24,210 nt of DNA from an uncultured Eubacteriales bacterium (GTDB lineage: Bacteria > Bacillota > Clostridia > Oscillospirales > Oscillospiraceae): the NCBI GenBank assembly GCA_900549865.1, contig URPU01000029.1, forward strand, positions 1 to 24,210. The letters run 5' to 3'. The notes below the pieces were generated by a model. It saw only the letters and a program-made list of their open reading frames with translations. It did not search any database and was not told the DNA's origin. Of the stretch, positions 21,203-24,210 are shown in pieces. Made by a program: the position numbers and the translations under genes. Position 1 is the stretch's first letter; each line of letters begins with the position of its first letter.

Positions 21203-21250
21203 GCTAAAAATATTTAGCCACATTATAGGCTAAAAACTTTTAGCTGTCAA
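21203..21250 (-). promoter_or_regulatory. Consensus promoter with two TetR-type operators
   Basis: On the minus strand the -35 is TTGACA (21250-21245) and the -10 is TATAAT (21227-21222), both perfect consensus, with a 17-base spacer. Palindrome GCTAAAAACTTTTAGC (21229-21244) fills the spacer. A second, GCTAAAAATATTTAGC (21203-21218), lies over the transcription start. The two share GCTAAA..TTTAGC and are centred 26 bases apart. Confidence 0.88.
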
Positions 21251-21277
21251 GCCCGCATATGCCCCCGGCAATAAGCC

Positions 21278-21306
21278 TTGACGGGAGCCGTCTGTGTTTA
21301 TATACT
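21278..21306 (+). promoter_or_regulatory. Promoter of the SPL-type radical SAM gene
   Basis: TTGACG (21278-21283), 17 bases and TATACT (21301-21306), 42 bases before the start codon. It is divergent from the TetR promoter but its core does not overlap the palindromes. Confidence 0.78.
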
Positions 21307-21348
21307 GTTCTCATCAGTTCTGTATATCTGTATATGAAGGGTCATGCC

Positions 21349-22221
21349 ATGCACTATGTAAAGGCAAAGGGAATACTGTCAGCGTCAAACGGGATGAACC
21401 TGTACCGCGGCTGCTCTCACGGCTGCATTTACTGCGATTCGAGAAGCGCGTGTTATCACATGGCGCACGCTTTTGAGGATATCGAGGTCAAGGAAAACGC
21501 CATTGAACTGCTGGAGGCCGCCCTCCGGCAGAAGCGCAAAAAATGTATGCTTGGCACAGGCTCCATGACCGACCCGTATATCCCGCTGGAGATGGAGCTG
21601 GGGCATGTCCGCCGGGCGCTGGCGCTGGCGGATAGATACGGCTTCGGCTTCACGCTGATAACGAAGTCCGACCGCGTGCTGCGGGATATAGACCTGCTGA
21701 AAGCCATCAACGACAAGACGAAGTGCGTTGTGCAGATGACGCTGACAACGTATGACGAGGCGCTGTGCAGAAAGCTTGAGCCGAACGTCTGCACGACGAA
21801 GGCCCGTGCCGCCGCGCTGAAAAAGCTCCATGAGGCCGGAATACCCACGGTCGTCTGGCTCAGCCCGATACTCCCTTTCATCAACGATACGGAAGAAAAT
21901 ATCCGCGGGATATTGGACTGCTGCATAGATGCCGGGGTGTACGGCGTCATCTGCTTCGGCATGGGGCTGACGCTGCGCGAGGGGAACAGGGAGTATTTTT
22001 ACAGATGCCTCGACAGAGAGTTCCCGCACATGAAGGAAAAGTATATACGTACCTACGGCATGAGTTATCAGATAGAAAGCCCGAGAAGCGGCGCGCTCAT
22101 GAAGCTGTTTCACGAGACCTGCGAGGCCAGCGGCATTGTCCACGATAATCAGAAGATATTTGAGTATCTGAATACGTTTGAAGAGAAAAACGCCCCCGTC
22201 CAGATGAACCTTTTTGACTGA
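21349..22221 (+). CDS. SPL-family radical SAM protein
   Basis: This 290-residue protein starts MHYVKAKGIL. It carries the cluster motif CSHGCIYC (Cys22, Cys26, Cys29) in the context NLYRGCSHGCIYCDSRSACY, typical of COG1533 (spore photoproduct lyase-like/Rv2578c) proteins. Other motifs are GTGSMTDPYIPLE, FTLITKSDRVLRD and VQMTLTTYDE. True SplB repairs UV spore photoproduct, but this branch lacks a proven substrate and could act elsewhere. The start at 21349 has GAAGGG seven bases upstream; in-frame ATGs at 21259 and 21334 are less likely because they lie at or before the promoter or lack a site. Confidence 0.88.
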   Translation: MHYVKAKGILSASNGMNLYRGCSHGCIYCDSRSACYHMAHAFEDIEVKENAIELLEAALRQKRKKCMLGTGSMTDPYIPLEMELGHVRRALALADRYGFGFTLITKSDRVLRDIDLLKAINDKTKCVVQMTLTTYDEALCRKLEPNVCTTKARAAALKKLHEAGIPTVVWLSPILPFINDTEENIRGILDCCIDAGVYGVICFGMGLTLREGNREYFYRCLDREFPHMKEKYIRTYGMSYQIESPRSGALMKLFHETCEASGIVHDNQKIFEYLNTFEEKNAPVQMNLFD

Positions 22222-22255
22222 GACATGAAAATATAAGCCCTTTCAGGGCTGAGCA

Positions 22256-22290
22256 AACCTCCGGATGACCCGGAGGTTATTTTATTTTAA
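22256..22290 (+). terminator. Terminator after the SPL-type gene
   Basis: AACCTCCGG (22256-22264) and CCGGAGGTT (22270-22278) form a perfect 9-bp stem followed by ATTTTATTTT. A smaller AGCCCT-TTC-AGGGCT hairpin lies just upstream (about 22235-22250). Confidence 0.88.
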
Positions 22291-22355
22291 ATTCAGAAGG
22301 GAACTCATCAAAAATTATGTACAATCTATCTATTCAACAGATCGGAGGTCAGATC

Positions 22356-22949
22356 ATGGAGTACGGATACGCAAGAGTTTCATCGAAGGAGCAGACGGAG
22401 CAGCGGCAGATAATCGCGCTGACGGAGTTCGGCGTCTCGTCAAAAAATATCTATATGGACAAGCAGTCCGGAAAGGACTTTGAGCGCCCCCGGTATAAGC
22501 GCCTGATAAAAAGACTGCGGCCGGGCGACCTTCTCGTCGTCCAAAGCATTGACCGCCTTGGCCGCAACTACAGCGAGATTTTGGAGCAGTGGCGTCTCAT
22601 CACAAAGGAAAAGCGGGCGGACATACTGGTGCTGGACATGCCGCTGCTGGACACGCGGCGCGGCAGGGATCTAATGGGTACATTTCTGTCCGACATTGTG
22701 CTGCAAGTGCTGTCCTTTGCATCCGAGAATGAGCGCATCAATATCCGGCAGCGGCAAGCCGAGGGTATAGCGGCTGCAAAGTCACGGGGTGTGCGGTTTG
22801 GACGGCCGCCGAGGCCGCTGCCGGATAATTTTCACATTTTATATCAAAAATGGCGGGCAGGGAAGATAACAGGCACCGCAGCCGCCAAAGCGTGCGGTAT
22901 GCCCCTTGCGACGTTCCGCTACCGCGCGGAGGTCTACGAAAAGAGCTGA
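22356..22949 (+). CDS. Serine-family site-specific recombinase (resolvase/invertase)
   Basis: This 197-residue small serine recombinase has the catalytic N-terminus YGYARVSSKEQTEQRQ with nucleophile Ser9 (or Ser10). The second active-site region DLLVVQSIDRLGRNY supplies the conserved arginines, and the E-helix region LSFASENERINIRQRQAEGI follows. The C-terminal helix-turn-helix is at about 165-190 (GTAAAKACGMPLATFRYRA). The length fits Hin/Pin/Tn3-resolvase-type enzymes, which either invert DNA or resolve cointegrates. CGGAGG lies seven bases before the ATG. No transposase or phage gene is near. The closest candidate substrate is the inverted repeat immediately downstream. Confidence 0.92.
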   Translation: MEYGYARVSSKEQTEQRQIIALTEFGVSSKNIYMDKQSGKDFERPRYKRLIKRLRPGDLLVVQSIDRLGRNYSEILEQWRLITKEKRADILVLDMPLLDTRRGRDLMGTFLSDIVLQVLSFASENERINIRQRQAEGIAAAKSRGVRFGRPPRPLPDNFHILYQKWRAGKITGTAAAKACGMPLATFRYRAEVYEKS

Positions 22950-22956
22950 ATATTGC

Positions 22957-23006
22957 AAAGAAAGCATTTCACAGAAATGTGTACTTTCCTGTAAAATGCT
23001 TTCTTT
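22957..23006. terminator. Hairpin after the recombinase gene
   Basis: An 18-bp stem with one mismatch, AAAGAAAGCATTTCACAG (22957-22974) and CTGTAAAATGCTTTCTTT (22989-23006), has a 14-base loop. It overlaps the left arm of the 20-bp inverted repeat, so the two pairings are mutually exclusive in RNA. Confidence 0.65.
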
Positions 23007-23127
23007 ACTTATGTTACCATGTAAATTTTATCACATTCTCTATATATTTTCAAGTCTTGAAATGCGGATATTTAACGATTCGTCAGATGATTTGTCGATA
23101 AAATGCGTTTACAGGAAAGTACACATT
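22976..23127. repeat. 20-bp perfect inverted repeat pair enclosing a promoter
   Basis: AATGTGTACTTTCCTGTAAA at 22976-22995 is exactly inverted at 23108-23127, with 112 bases between. Similarity extends loosely outside both arms. The enclosed DNA is AT-rich and contains no gene. It lies 26 bases after the recombinase stop and ends 26 bases before the zinc-ribbon start. Confidence 0.85.
23025..23062 (-). promoter_or_regulatory. Leftward promoter within the inverted repeat
   Basis: Minus strand TTGAAA (23053-23048), a 17-base spacer and TAAAAT (23030-23025). The -35 is part of a 15-bp perfect palindrome TTTCAAG-T-CTTGAAA (23048-23062). No comparable -10 is found for the rightward direction. As it stands the promoter points toward the recombinase 3' end, away from the zinc-ribbon genes. 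Confidence 0.6.
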
Positions 23128-23153
23128 CTTGTTGCCGGAGGGGAGGGAGAAAC

Positions 23154-23486
23154 ATGTTTTGTACACATTGCGGCGCTGAAATAAGCGATGAAGCTTTTGT
23201 TTGTGTGAACTGCGGATGCAAGGTCGATAATAGAACGCCTGCCACACAAGTCAAAGCCGAAGGTGACGATACGATGAGCATTGTCATAAAGGTGTTTTTG
23301 ATATTAGGCTGTGTAGCTCAGGGATGGATGCTCATTCCGTTGGCGTGGTGTATTCCGATCACAGTTAAGATTTTTAAATGTCTAAAAACCAAAACGCCGA
23401 TGAGTACCGGACTGAAAGTGTGCACCTTGCTGTTTGTCAGCTTAGTTTCTGGCATATGTCTGCTCTGCATGAATGACAACGAGTAA
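23154..23486 (+). CDS. Zinc-ribbon membrane protein, small
   Basis: This 110-residue protein has an N-terminal zinc ribbon, CTHCG at 3-7 and CVNCG at about 17-21, followed by a short polar linker and two hydrophobic segments (about 43-70 and 88-106). It resembles the many zinc-ribbon/membrane proteins of unknown function in Firmicutes. The ATG follows GGAGGGAGAAAC. The base composition is lower in GC than in neighbouring metabolic genes. It lies directly downstream of the putative invertible segment and 46 bases before a second zinc-ribbon gene. Confidence 0.82.
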   Translation: MFCTHCGAEISDEAFVCVNCGCKVDNRTPATQVKAEGDDTMSIVIKVFLILGCVAQGWMLIPLAWCIPITVKIFKCLKTKTPMSTGLKVCTLLFVSLVSGICLLCMNDNE

Positions 23487-23532
23487 AAGTTGTTCCGATA
23501 TCAGGAAGGGACGAATAAGAGAGGAAAAAATC

Positions 23533-24033
23533 ATGAAGTATTGTTCACATTGCGGAAAAGCGGTTGATGATGACGCAGCGTTCTGCTTAAACTGCGGATG
23601 CAGAATTGAAGAAAAGCAGAAAGCGCCTAGTCCCGTGGGGCAGCTTAAAACAAATCGTAGCTTGCTCAAATTTATCCTTTTATCCTTGATCACTTTTGGC
23701 ATTTATGGCATTGTGGTGATGTCGAACGTCAGCTCTGACATCAATACGATTGCAAGCAGATACGACGGCAAAAAAACCATGCATTACTGCTTGGTGCTGT
23801 TCATCTTTTCTTGGCTGACGTTAGGCATTGTTCCCCTTGTTTGGGGTCATAGGCTTGCCAACAGGATCGGTGCGGAACTGCGGCGCAGAGGCATCAACTA
23901 TCAATTTGGTGCGGGCACATTCTGGGGTTGGGGCATTCTGGGTACGCTTATCATTGTGGGGCCGTTTATCTACAGCCATAAGCTGCTGAAGTCCATGAAC
24001 TTGCTTTCCGCAGACTATAATGTGAACGGGTAA
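23533..24033 (+). CDS. Zinc-ribbon protein with DUF4234-like membrane domain
   Basis: This 166-residue protein has an N-terminal zinc ribbon, CSHCG (4-8) and CLNCG (18-22), similar to that of the preceding gene. A linker (about 25-40) and three hydrophobic segments follow. SLITFGIYGIVVMSNVSSDI (about 51-70) followed by NTIASRYDGKK matches the start of DUF4234 domains, and LTLGIVPLVWGHRLANRIG continues it. Function is unknown; related proteins are thought to sit in the membrane with the ribbon in the cytoplasm. GAGAGG lies about nine bases before the ATG. Probably co-transcribed with the upstream gene. Confidence 0.85.
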   Translation: MKYCSHCGKAVDDDAAFCLNCGCRIEEKQKAPSPVGQLKTNRSLLKFILLSLITFGIYGIVVMSNVSSDINTIASRYDGKKTMHYCLVLFIFSWLTLGIVPLVWGHRLANRIGAELRRRGINYQFGAGTFWGWGILGTLIIVGPFIYSHKLLKSMNLLSADYNVNG

Positions 24034-24126
24034 GAAGAAACTTTCCTGAAAAGCTGCTGACGTTTTTGCGGCCATGGTATGCTTTTGCAGTTTCATGTCC
24101 TGCCCTTTAATTAAAAATCAAAAACA

Positions 24127-24155
24127 GCGCCTGTCTGCAAATCGCAGACAGGCGC
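24127..24155 (-). terminator. Hairpin terminator next to element copy 3
   Basis: GCGCCTGTCTGC (24127-24138) and GCAGACAGGCGC (24144-24155) form a perfect 12-bp stem. A T-rich tract follows on the minus strand (TGTTTTTGATTTTT), so it would end a minus-strand transcript entering from beyond the window. Confidence 0.75.
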
Positions 24156-24156
24156 A

Positions 24157-24210
24157 CAGTATGTCAAAAAAGCCTCGCAGAGTTTCGCGTCCGCAGACGC
24201 GAAAGCAGTA
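24157..24210 (+). mobile_element. 202-bp hairpin-rich dispersed element, copy 3, cut by window end
   Basis: The first 54 bases of the same element, starting CAGTATGTCAAAAAAGCCTC and including the TTTCGCGTCC..GACGCGAAA palindrome. As with the other copies, a terminator hairpin lies directly to its left. Confidence 0.85.

Overview
The window looks like a chromosomal segment of a moderately GC-rich, low-G+C-lineage Clostridia (Firmicutes), most likely a gut Oscillospirales-type bacterium. This is an inference. It rests on AGGAGG-type ribosome binding sites, a long Firmicutes-style SRP RNA with an Alu domain directly before dnaX, CdaR/PucR and ECF-transporter families, and many palindromic intergenic repeats. 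No phage or plasmid backbone is visible.

Layout. Positions 1-552 are a non-coding mosaic of short repeats. On the minus strand follow a ferredoxin-like Fe-S protein (553-1239) and an operon of an MFS transporter and a LOG-family nucleotide hydrolase (3248-1333). A second repeat mosaic (about 3300-4092) contains a near-consensus promoter with no obvious gene. It precedes an ECF transporter S component, which converges on tRNA-Ala(CGC). The housekeeping block SRP RNA - dnaX - ebfC follows, but a radical SAM/SPASM gene sits where recR is usually found. Next come nagB (minus), a secreted DUF1002-type protein, a membrane acyltransferase, and a PucR-type regulator divergent from a catabolic-looking operon: an old-yellow-enzyme/NADH oxidoreductase, two paralogous short-chain dehydrogenases and a small membrane protein. 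After that are a GT51 transglycosylase, a three-gene translationally coupled TetR operon with two unknown proteins, a divergent SPL-family radical SAM gene, a serine recombinase, and two small zinc-ribbon membrane proteins.

How the parts work together. The PucR / OYE-SDR-SDR-membrane cluster is the clearest accessory metabolic unit: a regulator, an ene-reductase and two dehydrogenases that together could reduce or oxidise an enone/alcohol substrate such as a steroid, bile acid or aromatic. The substrate cannot be read from sequence. The TetR operon has a consensus promoter, with one 16-bp palindrome in the -35/-10 spacer and a second just downstream of the -10, so autorepression is likely.

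The two most unusual non-coding signals are these. (1) A 202-bp element rich in hairpins occurs twice in full, at 8375-8576 and 17952-18153, and once cut by the window end (24157). Each complete copy lies between convergent genes and is flanked by an exactly 35-bp direct duplication of a terminator hairpin. (2) Beside the serine recombinase, a perfect 20-bp inverted repeat (22976-22995 / 23108-23127) encloses 112 bp carrying a good promoter that points away from the downstream zinc-ribbon genes. This is the architecture expected of an invertible promoter in the OFF state.
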